A model generated the notes under the pieces. The model was not told the origin of the DNA. It made no database searches and saw nothing but the letters and a program-made list of their open reading frames with translations. From Zoogloea sp021286885 (GTDB taxonomy: Bacteria > Pseudomonadota > Gammaproteobacteria > Burkholderiales > Rhodocyclaceae), in assembly GCF_041915215.1 (NCBI RefSeq), contig NZ_JAYSBV010000019.1: 64,000 bases of DNA; one strand, written 5' to 3'. Positions 8,617 to 17,747 of this stretch are shown piece by piece. Position 1 is the stretch's first letter. Each line of letters opens with the position of its first letter. A program made the translations under genes and the position numbers.

Positions 8617-11600
8617 ATGTTCAAGCGCCTTGCCACCCTGTGGAAATACGCCCGCCAAGTCCATGCAGAGCAACAGGAGGCCACTCGGGTAGAGGCTTCC
8701 GGGCTGCACAAGGAGGCTGCAGCAGATCTCCTGCGTCAGGGTATGGCCCAGGAGGATGCCCATCATCTGGCCGAGGCCGAACGGTGCTACCGGGCGGGAC
8801 TGGTGGCTGCGCCTGAACATGCAGAACTCCATGCGCGTCTGGGCGCATTGTTGTACGCCCATGCGCTGGGGCGCGGCGCGGAGGCTGACCTGCTACGCAG
8901 CGAGGCACGCAGTCTGCTGAACCGGGCCCTGGCGCTGGACGCAAAGCTGCACCTCGCCCACTATCATCTGGGCTTCATCGCCCGGGTCGAAGGGGCGCTG
9001 GATGAGGCCTTGCGCTGCTTCGAGAACTGTCTGGCCCTGGCCCCAGGCCACGAGCCGGCCTGGGTGCAGTGGGCCTATACCCAGCTGGATCTGGGCCAGG
9101 CACCCGTAGCCCGGGCGCGTCTGGCGCCTGTGCAGGCCCAGTTTCAAACACTGGAGCTGCAAGCTGTGTGGGGCATGGTATTGCTCCGCAGTGGGGATGA
9201 AGCGGCTGCCCTGGCCCTGTTTGAGCAGTTGCGGAGTCAGGCGCCGGATCACCCCCTGGTCTGCCTCAATCTGGGGCTGCTGTACCAGCAGCAGGGTGAA
9301 TACGGCGCGGCCCTCGAAGCCCTGGAGCGGGTGGGGCGCAACCCGTCCTACCCCCAGGGGGCGCTGTTGCTGGGGGGGCTACTGCTGCTGCTGGGTCATC
9401 TGAAAGATGGCTTCGCGCTCTACGAACGGCGTTTTGATCTGTTGTCCGGCGAATTTGCCCGCTTGCGCGAACCTCTCAACCTGTATGGCGTCAGCCCCCG
9501 CTGGGCGGGGGAGGATCTGGCCGGGCGCCGTTTGCTGGTGTGGGCTGACCAGGGGCTGGGCGATGCGCTCATGTGCCTGCGGTTTCTGCCGGCTTTGCGG
9601 GCCCGGGGGGCCACGCTGGTGCTGGCGGTGCATCTACCCCTTGTCCGTTTGTGTGAGCACCTGGGCTTGGCGGAGCAGGTGATTCCCCTTGGGGAGCGTC
9701 CTGCGCTGCCCTGGGATTTCCACTGTGCCCTGCTCAGCGTGCCCCATGGGCTGGGGCTGGATCTGACGTGCTTGCCCGACATTGCAGTGCCTTATGTATC
9801 AGCGCCGCCTGCCCAGGTGGCCCGGTGGGCGGCACGGCTGGCGGAGTATCCCGGGCGCAAGGTCGGCCTTGTTTGGGCCGGAAACCCCGACATGGGGCTG
9901 GATAAGCGACGCAGCATTCCGCTGACCCAATGGGGGGCCGTGCTGGCAGTACCGGGTGTTTCGTTCGTCAGTCTCCAGAAAGGCGCCAGCATGCAGGCCC
10001 TGGCCGATGCGCCAGTCGCGCTGCTTGATTGGATGGATGAATGTCAGGACATGCTCGATACCGCAGCGCTGATCTGCGGTCTGGACCTGGTGATTGCGGT
10101 CGATACGGCCGTGGCCCATTTGGCTGGCGCCTTGGGCAAGCCGGTGTTCCTGCTCAATCGTCACGGTTCCGAGTGGCGCTGGTTGCTCGATCGGGACGAT
10201 AGCCCCTGGTATCCCAGCCTGCGCCAGTTCCGCCAGGATGATCCGACGGATTGGGGCCCTGCCCTGGCCCGGGTGGCCGAGGCGCTTGCCGCTTGGGCGC
10301 TGGAGCCACCTCGGAGTCTGACCCGGGCCGAAGCGCTCAAGGACGAGGGCAACCGCTATCTCCAGCAGGGCAAACTGCTGGAGGCGGAGCGTCACTATCG
10401 GGCAGCGCTGGCACTGGCACCAGATTACGCCCCGGCCCACAACAATCTGGCCCGGGTGCTCCACGCCTGTGGTCGCGTGCCGGAGGCCCGGGCACACCTG
10501 CGCCAGGCCCTGCGCGCTCAGCCTGATCTGTTCCAGGCCCATTACAACCTGGGTAACTGGGCGCGGGAGGAAGGGCTGCTGCCCGAGGCTGAAACCCATC
10601 TGAAAGCCTGTTTGGCCTTGTCACCGGATTACGGCCCGGCGCTCCTTGATCTGGCTTACACCCTGATCGATCTGGGGTGTGCCCAGGAGGCCAGCCTATG
10701 CCTGGGCGAGCGCCTGCGCTGTGCCGAGCAGCCAGAATTGCGCCTCGCGTGGGGCAGGATCCTGCAAACCCTTGGGGATGTGGACGGGGCGCGGGATGTA
10801 TTTCTTGATTTGATTGCCCGTCATCCGGATCACCGTCTGGTGCGCCTGCATCTGGGCTTACTCTACCAGCAGTGTTTGCAGGTTGATGAGGCGTTCAAGC
10901 ACCTGAGCCTGGGCTTGGCGTCCGACCCGGAGGACCTGGAAATGCGCTTGGCCATGGGCGATTTGCTGCTCATGCTGGGCCGCTGGGAAGAAGGTTGGGA
11001 TTTGTACGAAAACCGCTTGCAGCTGGGGCGCGACAAGTTCAAATCCCTGCAGATCCCGCTAGCTTACTTCGGCCACCGCCCCCGATGGGATGGGGAGCCC
11101 CTGGAGGGGCGTCGCCTGTTGGTTTGGGCTGAGCAGGGGCTGGGCGACTCCCTGATGATGCTGCGTTTCTTGCCCGAGCTCAAGCGCCTGGGGGCTGGGC
11201 GTGTGCTGGTCGCGTTGCAGGCGCCCCTGCTGGCCTTGGCCCGGGCTGCGGGGTTGGCCGATGAGGTGCTGCCCCTGGCCCCGCTGGGGGGCGAACACTT
11301 CGATCTGCATTGTTCCATCATGAGTCTGCCCAGTGTGCTGGGCTTGACGCTGGAAGACCTGCCGGGCCGCCATTGGCCTTACCTGCAGGTACCGGAAGCC
11401 CAGGCCGCCCGCTGGCAAGCCCGCGTGGCCACCCTGCCCGGGCGGCGGGTGGGCATCGTCTGGGGAGGTAACCCCCGCCTGACGAAGGACGCCCTGCGCA
11501 GTACCGCCCTGGCCGATTGGGCGCCGGTACTCCAGGTGCCGGGGGTGTCTTTCGTCAGCCTTCAGAAGGGGGCGCCGGCCGGCCAGTTGGCTGTGCTGCC

Positions 11601-14600
11601 CTATCCGGTGACCGACTGGATGGATGAGTGCGAGGACATGCTGGAGACGGCAGCCCTCATCAGTGGCCTGGATTTGGTGATCTCGGTGGATACCTCGGTG
11701 GCCCATCTGGCCGGGGGGCTGGGCAAGCCGGTCTTCCTGCTCAACCGGCATGAATCCGAATGGCGCTGGCTGCTGGGGCGGGAGGATAGCCCCTGGTATC
11801 CCGGGCTGCGCCAGTTCCGCCAAGCCGCGCCCGGAACATGGCACGAGACCTTGGCCCGCGTGGCTGAGGCGCTGGCGGCCCTGGGTGAGGCGGCGCCCGT
11901 GACTGGGGCAGAGGATCTGCGCCGTGCAGGGGATGCCTTGTTGGCCCAGGGACAGTATGCCGAGGCGGAGCAGCGCTATCGGGCCGGCGTGCGGCTGGCC
12001 CCCCAGAATGCGCACTTGCACTGTGCCTTGGGCCATGTGCTCTACATTCAGGCCTATGACCACCAGGGCGATGCGCACTTCGAGCGTCTCAAGGGCGAGG
12101 CCCGGGAGCATCTGCGTACAGCTTTGTCTCTGGATGGGCACAGCGCCGAAATTTTCTACACACTGGGTTACTGGGCCCGGGCCGGGGCGCAGCAGGAAGA
12201 GGCCGTGTGCTATCTGGAGCAGGCCTTGGCGCTGGCACCCGACCATGCCCAGGCGCTGCTGGAGCTGGGGTATGCCCTCACGGAAGCCCGGGGGCCCGAG
12301 GCTGCCCGCATGCGCTTCGAGGGTGTCCCTGCGGTGCTCCAAAACCCTGAACTGAAGGCGGTTTGGGCCTGGATTCTGCATGGCTGCGGCGAGCGGGAGC
12401 GGGCCTTGCCCCTCTATCAGGACGTGCTGACCCAGCAGCCTGCTCACCCTTGGGTGCTCACCAATTTGGCGCTGCTCCATGAGCAGCGTGCCGAGTGGTC
12501 GGCGGCGTTGGCGCTCTATCGTCGTTTGGCGCAGAGCGCTGGGAGTGCCAATGGCAGTCTGTTGCTAGGCATGCTGCTATTGCGTTTGGGCAACTACCCG
12601 GAAGGGTTGGCCCTGTATGAATCCCGCTATGCGCAGCAGAGCCCGGAGGGCCAAACCCTGCGGGCCGGTCGCAACCTTGTGGAAGGGCGTGCCCTGTGGC
12701 AAGGGGAGCCCTTGGCTGGGCGCAGCCTGCTGGTGTGGTCGGAGCAGGGGCTGGGAGACACCCTGATGTGCGTGCGCTTCTTGCCTGCCCTGCGTCGTCT
12801 GGGGGTGGGGCGGTTGGTGCTCGCGGTGCAGGCCCCTCTGGTACGCCTGCTGCGCGCCGCCGGCCTGGCCGATGGGGTGGTGGTCAAGGAAGCCGGGGTG
12901 GCTCGGGACTTTGACCTGCATTGCGCCCTGCTCAGCCTCCCTCACCTGCTCAAGCTGCGGGTGGCCGATCTGCCGGCCGTCGACATGCCCTATCTGGAGG
13001 TTCCGGCGGTTGATCAGGCGCGGTGGGCCTCACGCCTGGCCGAGTTGCCCGGGCGTCGGGTGGGCTTGGTTTGGTCGGGGAGTCCCGACATGGGCAAGGA
13101 TAGGCTGCGCAGCATTCCCCTGGAGGCGTGGGCACCTGTGCTCCAGACGCCGGGCGTCTCTTTTGTCAGCCTGCAAAAGGGGGCTGCGGCCCAAGCCTTG
13201 CGTACCTTGCCGCTAGCCCGGGGCGTGGTTGACTGGATGGATGAGTGCCAGGACATGCTGGATACCGCAGCCCTGATCTGTGGGCTGGATCTGGTGATTG
13301 CCGTGGATACGGCGGTGGCCCACCTGGCAGGGGCCTTGGGCAAGCCGGTGTTCCTGCTCAATCGGCATGAGTCTGAATGGCGCTGGTTGTTCGCCCGGGA
13401 AGACAGCCCTTGGTATCCCAGCCTGCGCCAGTTCCGTCAGGATGCGCCCGGCGATTGGGGCCCTGCCCTGGCCCGGGTCGCCCAGGCCCTTGTTGCCTGG
13501 GAGTTGGCGCCGCCCCTGGACATGGCGATGGCCGAAGCCCTCAAGGATGAAGGCAATCGCCGATTTGTAGCCGGTGATCTGACTGGCGCTGCTCAGCACT
13601 ACCGGGAGGCCTTGGCGCACTATCCGGACTACGCGCCGGCCTGGAACAATCTGGGTCGGGTTTTGTACGAGCAAGGCGCCCAGGAAGAGGCTCAAGAGGC
13701 TCTCAAGCGGGCTCTGGAGCTGGCTCCGGGGTTGGCTGAAGCCCATTACAACCTGGGGCACTGGGCCCGGCGGGACAAGGATCTGGCCCGGGCTCGGAGG
13801 CATCTGGAGGCCTGCCTGGCCCAGGCGCCCGGCCACCCGGCGGCCTTGGTGGATCTGGCCTTCGTGCGGCTGGATCAGGGGGACGGTGCGGGCGCCCTGG
13901 CGCAGGTCGAGCCTTGGGTAGGCCCGGAGGCGAGTGCCGAACTGCTCACCCTGCACGCCAAGCTGCTGCTGGAGAATGGTCGGCCAGTCGAGGCGGAGGC
14001 GGCCTATCTGCGCACCCTCGCCGCCCATCCGGCGTGCTGGCAGGCGCGCATGTTCCTGGGCGAACTCCAGCTCCAGCAACTCCGCGTGCCCGAAGCGCTG
14101 GCCTGTCTGGCGCATCCGGATCTGCACGCCCATCCCGAAGCCCGGGTGGTGCTGGGGGAGGCGCTGCTGTTGGCGGGGCGTTGGGCCGAAGGCTTCGCCC
14201 ACTACGAGGCGCGCCTGGAAAGCGGTGTGTATTCCAATCTGCGTCTGCCCTTGGCGTGCTTTGGCCATCGCCCCCGCTGGCAGGGAGAGCCTTTGGCAGG
14301 GCGCCGGCTGGTGGTATGGGCCGAGCAGGGGCTGGGGGACTCGATCATGCTGGCCCGGCTGTTGCCTGCCCTCAGGACGGCGGGCGCCGGCGAGGTCGTG
14401 CTGGCAGTCCAGCCACCGCTGGTACGTCTGATGACGGAGGCGGGTCTGGCCGACCGCGTGCTGCCATTGGCACCCCTGGCGGGCGAGGCCTTTGATCTGC
14501 AGTGCTCGATTGTCAGCCTGCCGGCCCTGTTGGGTTTGAGCTTTGAGGGTCTGGCCGCCCATGTGCCGCCCTATCTGCGGGTGCCCGAAGAGGCGCAGGC

Positions 14601-17184
14601 TCGCTGGACGCCCCGGTTGGCAGCCCTGCCGGGCTTGCGAGTGGGTCTGGTCTGGGCTGGCAATCCGGCCTTGCGCAAGGATGTCCTGCGCAGCATCCCC
14701 CTGGAAGTATGGGGGCCGGTGCTCCAGATTCCGGGTGTTTCTTTTGTCAGTCTGCAAAAGGGCGAGGCAGCCCAGGCCTTGCGCACGCTGCCCATAGCCC
14801 GGCATGTCGTTGACTGGATGGATGAATGTTCCGACATGCTCGATACCGCTGCCCTGATCTGTGGGCTGGATCTGGTGATTGCGGTGGATACCTCGGTGCT
14901 CCATCTGGCTGCAGCCCTGGGCAAGCCGGTGTTTTTGCTCAACCGCCACGAATCCGAATGGCGCTGGATGCTGGGACGGGAGGACAGCCCCTGGTACCCG
15001 GCCCTGCGCCAGTTCCGGCAGGATTCCCCCGGTGATTGGGCGCCCGCCCTGGCCCGGGTGGCCACGGCGCTCGAACATCTGCAGGGGGCTGAAATTTCGG
15101 TGGCCCAGTTGCTGGACCAGGCCAATCGCCGGTTTGTGGCGGGTGCCCTGGACGAGGCCGAAGCCCTGTACCGTCAGGCCCTGACCCGTGCGCCGGAGGA
15201 CGCAACCCTGCATGCCAACCTGGGCCAGTTGCTGTATTCCCGGGCCCACGGAATGCGTGAGGACCCGGCTTTTGCCACCTGGCAGGCCGAAGCCCTGGCC
15301 CTGCTCCAGCGGGCTGTAGTGCTGGATCCGGACTTGGACGCGGCATGGAGCAATCTGGGCTATTGGGCCCGGGCCGAAGGGCAATCGGCCCAGGCCCTGA
15401 TGTATCTGGACAAGGCGCTGGCCCTGGCGCCGGACAACGAGGCGATTTGGGTGCAGTGGGCTTATGCGCTGGTGGATGTCGAGGGGGCGGAGGCTGTCCG
15501 GGCGCGCCTTGCGCCCAGGGCGCAGGCGTTCCGAGGGCGCGAGTTGAAGGCCACCTGGGCCTGGATCTTGCAGCAGTGCGGCGAGGACAGTCGTGCCTTG
15601 GCGCTCTATCAGGCAATCCTGGAGGAGGCACCGGGCGATGATTGGGCGCGCTATCTCTTGGGTAACCTGCATCTGCAGCGCTTGGAGATCGAGCCTGCCC
15701 TGGCGGCCCTGCGTATGGCGGCCCGCAATCCGGCCAACATCAAGGCCCGTCTTGCCCTGGGGCATCTGCTTCTGTTGCAGGGCAACCTACGCGAAGGCTT
15801 TGCCCTGTATGAGCATCGATTCGATCTGGTGACCGGGGAATATGGGGACTCCTACCGGCTGCTGCGTCATTTTCATGGGCGACCCCGCTGGCAGGGCGAG
15901 CCCCTGGCGGGGCGACGCCTGCTGGTATGGGCCGAGCAAGGCTTGGGGGATACCCTGATGGCCCTGGCCCTGTTGCCCCGCTTGCGGGCCCAGGGGGCTG
16001 GGCATCTGATTGCGGTGGTGCAGCCCGCCTTGGAGCGCCTGGTGCGCTTGAGCGGGTTGGCGGATGAGGTCTTGCCCCTGGGGGCAGGGGTTGCGCCGGA
16101 GGCCTACGACCTGCATTGTCCCCTGCTGAGCCTGCCCCACGCCCTGGGCTTGACGCTGGGCGCCTTGCAGGAGGGCGCAGCCCCCTATCTGCAGGTGCCC
16201 GAGGTGTTGATCCAGCCTTGGCGGGCACGCTTGGCAAACCTGCCTGGGCGCCGGGTGGGTTTGGTGTGGGCGGGCAATCCCAAGCTGCATCGGGATGCCC
16301 TGCGCAGTATTCCCCTGGCCCGTTGGGCGGAGGTGCTGGCGGTGCCCGGGGTGTCCTTCGTCAGTCTCCAGAAGGGGCCGGGCGCCAGTCAGCTGGCCGA
16401 GGCCCATTATCCGGTGACGGACTGGATGGCGTCCTGCGAGGACATGCTTGATACAGCGGCGCTCATCAGCGGTTTGGATCTGGTGATTGCGGTGGATACC
16501 TCGGTGGCACACTTGGCGGCTGCTTTGGGCAAACCGGTCTTCCTGCTCAACCGGCATGAATCCGAATGGCGGTGGATGCTGGAGCGGGAGGATTGCCCCT
16601 GGTATCCGTCTCTGCGCCAGTTCCGCCAAGACAACCCAGCCGACTGGGGCCCCACCCTGGCCCGCGTGGCCCAGGCCCTGGCTGACGGGGTCGGGCGGGT
16701 ACAGGCAGATGCCCTGGCAGCGGAGCAGCTCAAGGATCAGGGGAATCAATGTCTGGCCCAGGGCAACCGGGAGGGGGCGGAGGCGGCTTATCGGGCCGCC
16801 CTGCGCCAAGCACCGGATCATCCTGCGTCCTTGAACAATCTGGGGCGGGTGCTGCGTGATACCGGGCGTCCCGAGGAGGCTCGGGCCTGTTTGGTACATG
16901 CGCTGGAGGTGAAGCCCGATCTGTTCCAGGCCCATTACAACCTGGGGTGCTGGGCCCGCTTGGAGGGGGATGCCGTGGGGGCCCGAACTCATCTGGAAGC
17001 CTGTTTGCACTTGCAGCCCGGCTACGAAGCGGCTTTGCTGGAGTTGGCCTGCGTGCTGGCAGATCTGGGTGCTTTGGGGGAGGCCCGAGCCCTGCTGGCG
17101 CCCCGGCTCGGCCCGGGCGCCAGCGCGGATGTTTTGGCGCTGGATACCCAGTTGGCCCAGGCCCAGGGGCGGGCCGGTGCCTAA
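8617..17184 (+). CDS. giant TPR protein with five tandem GT9-like domains
   Basis: About 2855 residues from ATG 8617; a TTG at 8611 is also in frame. There is no signal peptide or membrane segment, so it is probably cytoplasmic. It holds five consecutive modules, each about 5 TPRs followed by a domain resembling glycosyltransferase family 9 (ADP-heptose:LPS heptosyltransferases). Each module has a QGLGD motif (residues 312, 840, 1377, 1904, 2441) matching the catalytic-Asp loop of WaaC-type enzymes. Each also has VDT(A/S)V(A/L)HLA with the Asp at 496, 1025, 1564, 2091 and 2627, matching the nucleotide-sugar site. A sixth TPR block ends the protein with no transferase domain. Single TPR-GT9-like modules are common in proteobacteria; five in one chain is exceptional. 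Donor and acceptor are unknown. All five sites keep the key Asp, Asp-Thr and His, so all could be active, but the usual Gly after Asp-Thr is Ala or Ser in each. Confidence 0.93.
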   Translation: MFKRLATLWKYARQVHAEQQEATRVEASGLHKEAAADLLRQGMAQEDAHHLAEAERCYRAGLVAAPEHAELHARLGALLYAHALGRGAEADLLRSEARSLLNRALALDAKLHLAHYHLGFIARVEGALDEALRCFENCLALAPGHEPAWVQWAYTQLDLGQAPVARARLAPVQAQFQTLELQAVWGMVLLRSGDEAAALALFEQLRSQAPDHPLVCLNLGLLYQQQGEYGAALEALERVGRNPSYPQGALLLGGLLLLLGHLKDGFALYERRFDLLSGEFARLREPLNLYGVSPRWAGEDLAGRRLLVWADQGLGDALMCLRFLPALRARGATLVLAVHLPLVRLCEHLGLAEQVIPLGERPALPWDFHCALLSVPHGLGLDLTCLPDIAVPYVSAPPAQVARWAARLAEYPGRKVGLVWAGNPDMGLDKRRSIPLTQWGAVLAVPGVSFVSLQKGASMQALADAPVALLDWMDECQDMLDTAALICGLDLVIAVDTAVAHLAGALGKPVFLLNRHGSEWRWLLDRDDSPWYPSLRQFRQDDPTDWGPALARVAEALAAWALEPPRSLTRAEALKDEGNRYLQQGKLLEAERHYRAALALAPDYAPAHNNLARVLHACGRVPEARAHLRQALRAQPDLFQAHYNLGNWAREEGLLPEAETHLKACLALSPDYGPALLDLAYTLIDLGCAQEASLCLGERLRCAEQPELRLAWGRILQTLGDVDGARDVFLDLIARHPDHRLVRLHLGLLYQQCLQVDEAFKHLSLGLASDPEDLEMRLAMGDLLLMLGRWEEGWDLYENRLQLGRDKFKSLQIPLAYFGHRPRWDGEPLEGRRLLVWAEQGLGDSLMMLRFLPELKRLGAGRVLVALQAPLLALARAAGLADEVLPLAPLGGEHFDLHCSIMSLPSVLGLTLEDLPGRHWPYLQVPEAQAARWQARVATLPGRRVGIVWGGNPRLTKDALRSTALADWAPVLQVPGVSFVSLQKGAPAGQLAVLPYPVTDWMDECEDMLETAALISGLDLVISVDTSVAHLAGGLGKPVFLLNRHESEWRWLLGREDSPWYPGLRQFRQAAPGTWHETLARVAEALAALGEAAPVTGAEDLRRAGDALLAQGQYAEAEQRYRAGVRLAPQNAHLHCALGHVLYIQAYDHQGDAHFERLKGEAREHLRTALSLDGHSAEIFYTLGYWARAGAQQEEAVCYLEQALALAPDHAQALLELGYALTEARGPEAARMRFEGVPAVLQNPELKAVWAWILHGCGERERALPLYQDVLTQQPAHPWVLTNLALLHEQRAEWSAALALYRRLAQSAGSANGSLLLGMLLLRLGNYPEGLALYESRYAQQSPEGQTLRAGRNLVEGRALWQGEPLAGRSLLVWSEQGLGDTLMCVRFLPALRRLGVGRLVLAVQAPLVRLLRAAGLADGVVVKEAGVARDFDLHCALLSLPHLLKLRVADLPAVDMPYLEVPAVDQARWASRLAELPGRRVGLVWSGSPDMGKDRLRSIPLEAWAPVLQTPGVSFVSLQKGAAAQALRTLPLARGVVDWMDECQDMLDTAALICGLDLVIAVDTAVAHLAGALGKPVFLLNRHESEWRWLFAREDSPWYPSLRQFRQDAPGDWGPALARVAQALVAWELAPPLDMAMAEALKDEGNRRFVAGDLTGAAQHYREALAHYPDYAPAWNNLGRVLYEQGAQEEAQEALKRALELAPGLAEAHYNLGHWARRDKDLARARRHLEACLAQAPGHPAALVDLAFVRLDQGDGAGALAQVEPWVGPEASAELLTLHAKLLLENGRPVEAEAAYLRTLAAHPACWQARMFLGELQLQQLRVPEALACLAHPDLHAHPEARVVLGEALLLAGRWAEGFAHYEARLESGVYSNLRLPLACFGHRPRWQGEPLAGRRLVVWAEQGLGDSIMLARLLPALRTAGAGEVVLAVQPPLVRLMTEAGLADRVLPLAPLAGEAFDLQCSIVSLPALLGLSFEGLAAHVPPYLRVPEEAQARWTPRLAALPGLRVGLVWAGNPALRKDVLRSIPLEVWGPVLQIPGVSFVSLQKGEAAQALRTLPIARHVVDWMDECSDMLDTAALICGLDLVIAVDTSVLHLAAALGKPVFLLNRHESEWRWMLGREDSPWYPALRQFRQDSPGDWAPALARVATALEHLQGAEISVAQLLDQANRRFVAGALDEAEALYRQALTRAPEDATLHANLGQLLYSRAHGMREDPAFATWQAEALALLQRAVVLDPDLDAAWSNLGYWARAEGQSAQALMYLDKALALAPDNEAIWVQWAYALVDVEGAEAVRARLAPRAQAFRGRELKATWAWILQQCGEDSRALALYQAILEEAPGDDWARYLLGNLHLQRLEIEPALAALRMAARNPANIKARLALGHLLLLQGNLREGFALYEHRFDLVTGEYGDSYRLLRHFHGRPRWQGEPLAGRRLLVWAEQGLGDTLMALALLPRLRAQGAGHLIAVVQPALERLVRLSGLADEVLPLGAGVAPEAYDLHCPLLSLPHALGLTLGALQEGAAPYLQVPEVLIQPWRARLANLPGRRVGLVWAGNPKLHRDALRSIPLARWAEVLAVPGVSFVSLQKGPGASQLAEAHYPVTDWMASCEDMLDTAALISGLDLVIAVDTSVAHLAAALGKPVFLLNRHESEWRWMLEREDCPWYPSLRQFRQDNPADWGPTLARVAQALADGVGRVQADALAAEQLKDQGNQCLAQGNREGAEAAYRAALRQAPDHPASLNNLGRVLRDTGRPEEARACLVHALEVKPDLFQAHYNLGCWARLEGDAVGARTHLEACLHLQPGYEAALLELACVLADLGALGEARALLAPRLGPGASADVLALDTQLAQAQGRAGA
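8617..17184 (+). repeat. alternating A/B module repeat inside the giant gene
   Basis: Approximate modules: 8617-10317 (A), 10318-11905 (B), 11906-13521 (A), 13522-15091 (B), 15092-16711 (A) and 16712-17184 (B, TPR part only). QGLGD-to-QGLGD distances are 528, 537, 527 and 537 codons, giving an A-B period of about 1065 codons. A modules have an insertion after the first TPR (LLYAHALGRG, VLYIQAYDHQ, LLYSRAHGMR) and CxLLSLPH-type wording in the transferase domain. B modules lack the insertion and have AHYNLG(N/H/C)WAR, and B2/B4 have FGHRPRW. This indicates duplication of a two-module unit. Confidence 0.9.
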
Positions 17185-17747
17185 CGCGTCAGCCGCCCCC
17201 CCCGCTTGCGGGTGGATGTCCCCGCCAGACTCGCCAGGCCCTGGCTGCCGTGGGCGTGGCAGATGGCGCAGGCGAGGGCGTCGGCCGCATCCGGGGACGG
17301 GCGGCCTTCCAGGGCGAGCAGGCGCTCCACCATGTGGCTCACCTGCTCCTTGGCCGCCTTGCCGTGGCCGACCACGGCTTGCTTGACCTGCAGCGCGGTG
17401 TACTCGGCCACCGGCAGGTCGCACGAGACGGCGCCGCAGATGGCAGCTCCCCGGGCCTGGCCCAGCAGCAGGGTGGATTGGGGGTTCACGTTCACAAACA
17501 CGATCTCGATGGCCACCTGGTCGGGCTGGTAGGTGGCGATCACCTCCCGTACCCCGTCCAGGATGATCTTGAGCCGCTCGGGCAGACTGCCTTCGCCGGT
17601 TTTGATGCAGCCGCTCGCCACATAGCGCATTTCCTGGCCCAGGGTGTCGATGACCCCGAAGCCGGTGATGCGCAGCCCCGGGTCTATGCCCAGGATGCGG
17701 GTGGCTACTTTCTGGCTGGCGCTGCTGCCCGGTCGACGCGTCATCAT
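17181..17747 (-). CDS. ruvC: crossover junction endodeoxyribonuclease RuvC
   Basis: 188 residues from ATG 17747 (or 17744). The Holliday-junction resolvase acidic residues are present: Asp in ILGIDPGLRITGFG, Glu in QVAIEIVFVN, and two Asp in DAADALACAICHAH. The N-terminal extension before ILGIDPG (MMTRRPGSSASQKVATR) is longer than usual. The stop codon overlaps the stop of the convergent giant gene by 4 bases. Its start overlaps the stop of the EamA transporter upstream on the same strand. ruvA and ruvB are not adjacent. Confidence 0.96.
   Translation of the reverse strand: MMTRRPGSSASQKVATRILGIDPGLRITGFGVIDTLGQEMRYVASGCIKTGEGSLPERLKIILDGVREVIATYQPDQVAIEIVFVNVNPQSTLLLGQARGAAICGAVSCDLPVAEYTALQVKQAVVGHGKAAKEQVSHMVERLLALEGRPSPDAADALACAICHAHGSQGLASLAGTSTRKRGGRLTR

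Noticed and set aside
13213..15765. 850-codon open frame on the minus strand inside the giant gene
   Set aside because: It is the antisense of a repeated, G+C-rich coding sequence and has no recognisable domain, no start signal and a Gln/Gly/His/Arg-rich composition typical of antisense frames.
8617..17184. Assembly artefact explaining the repeated modules
   Set aside because: The five modules differ throughout at protein level and have distinct lengths, so they are not copies produced by misassembly; long reads would still be a useful confirmation.
8617..17184. CRISPR array or DNA satellite as the cause of the periodicity
   Set aside because: The period is about 1.6 kb, the frame is open throughout and divergence is coding-like; no short direct repeats with spacers are present.
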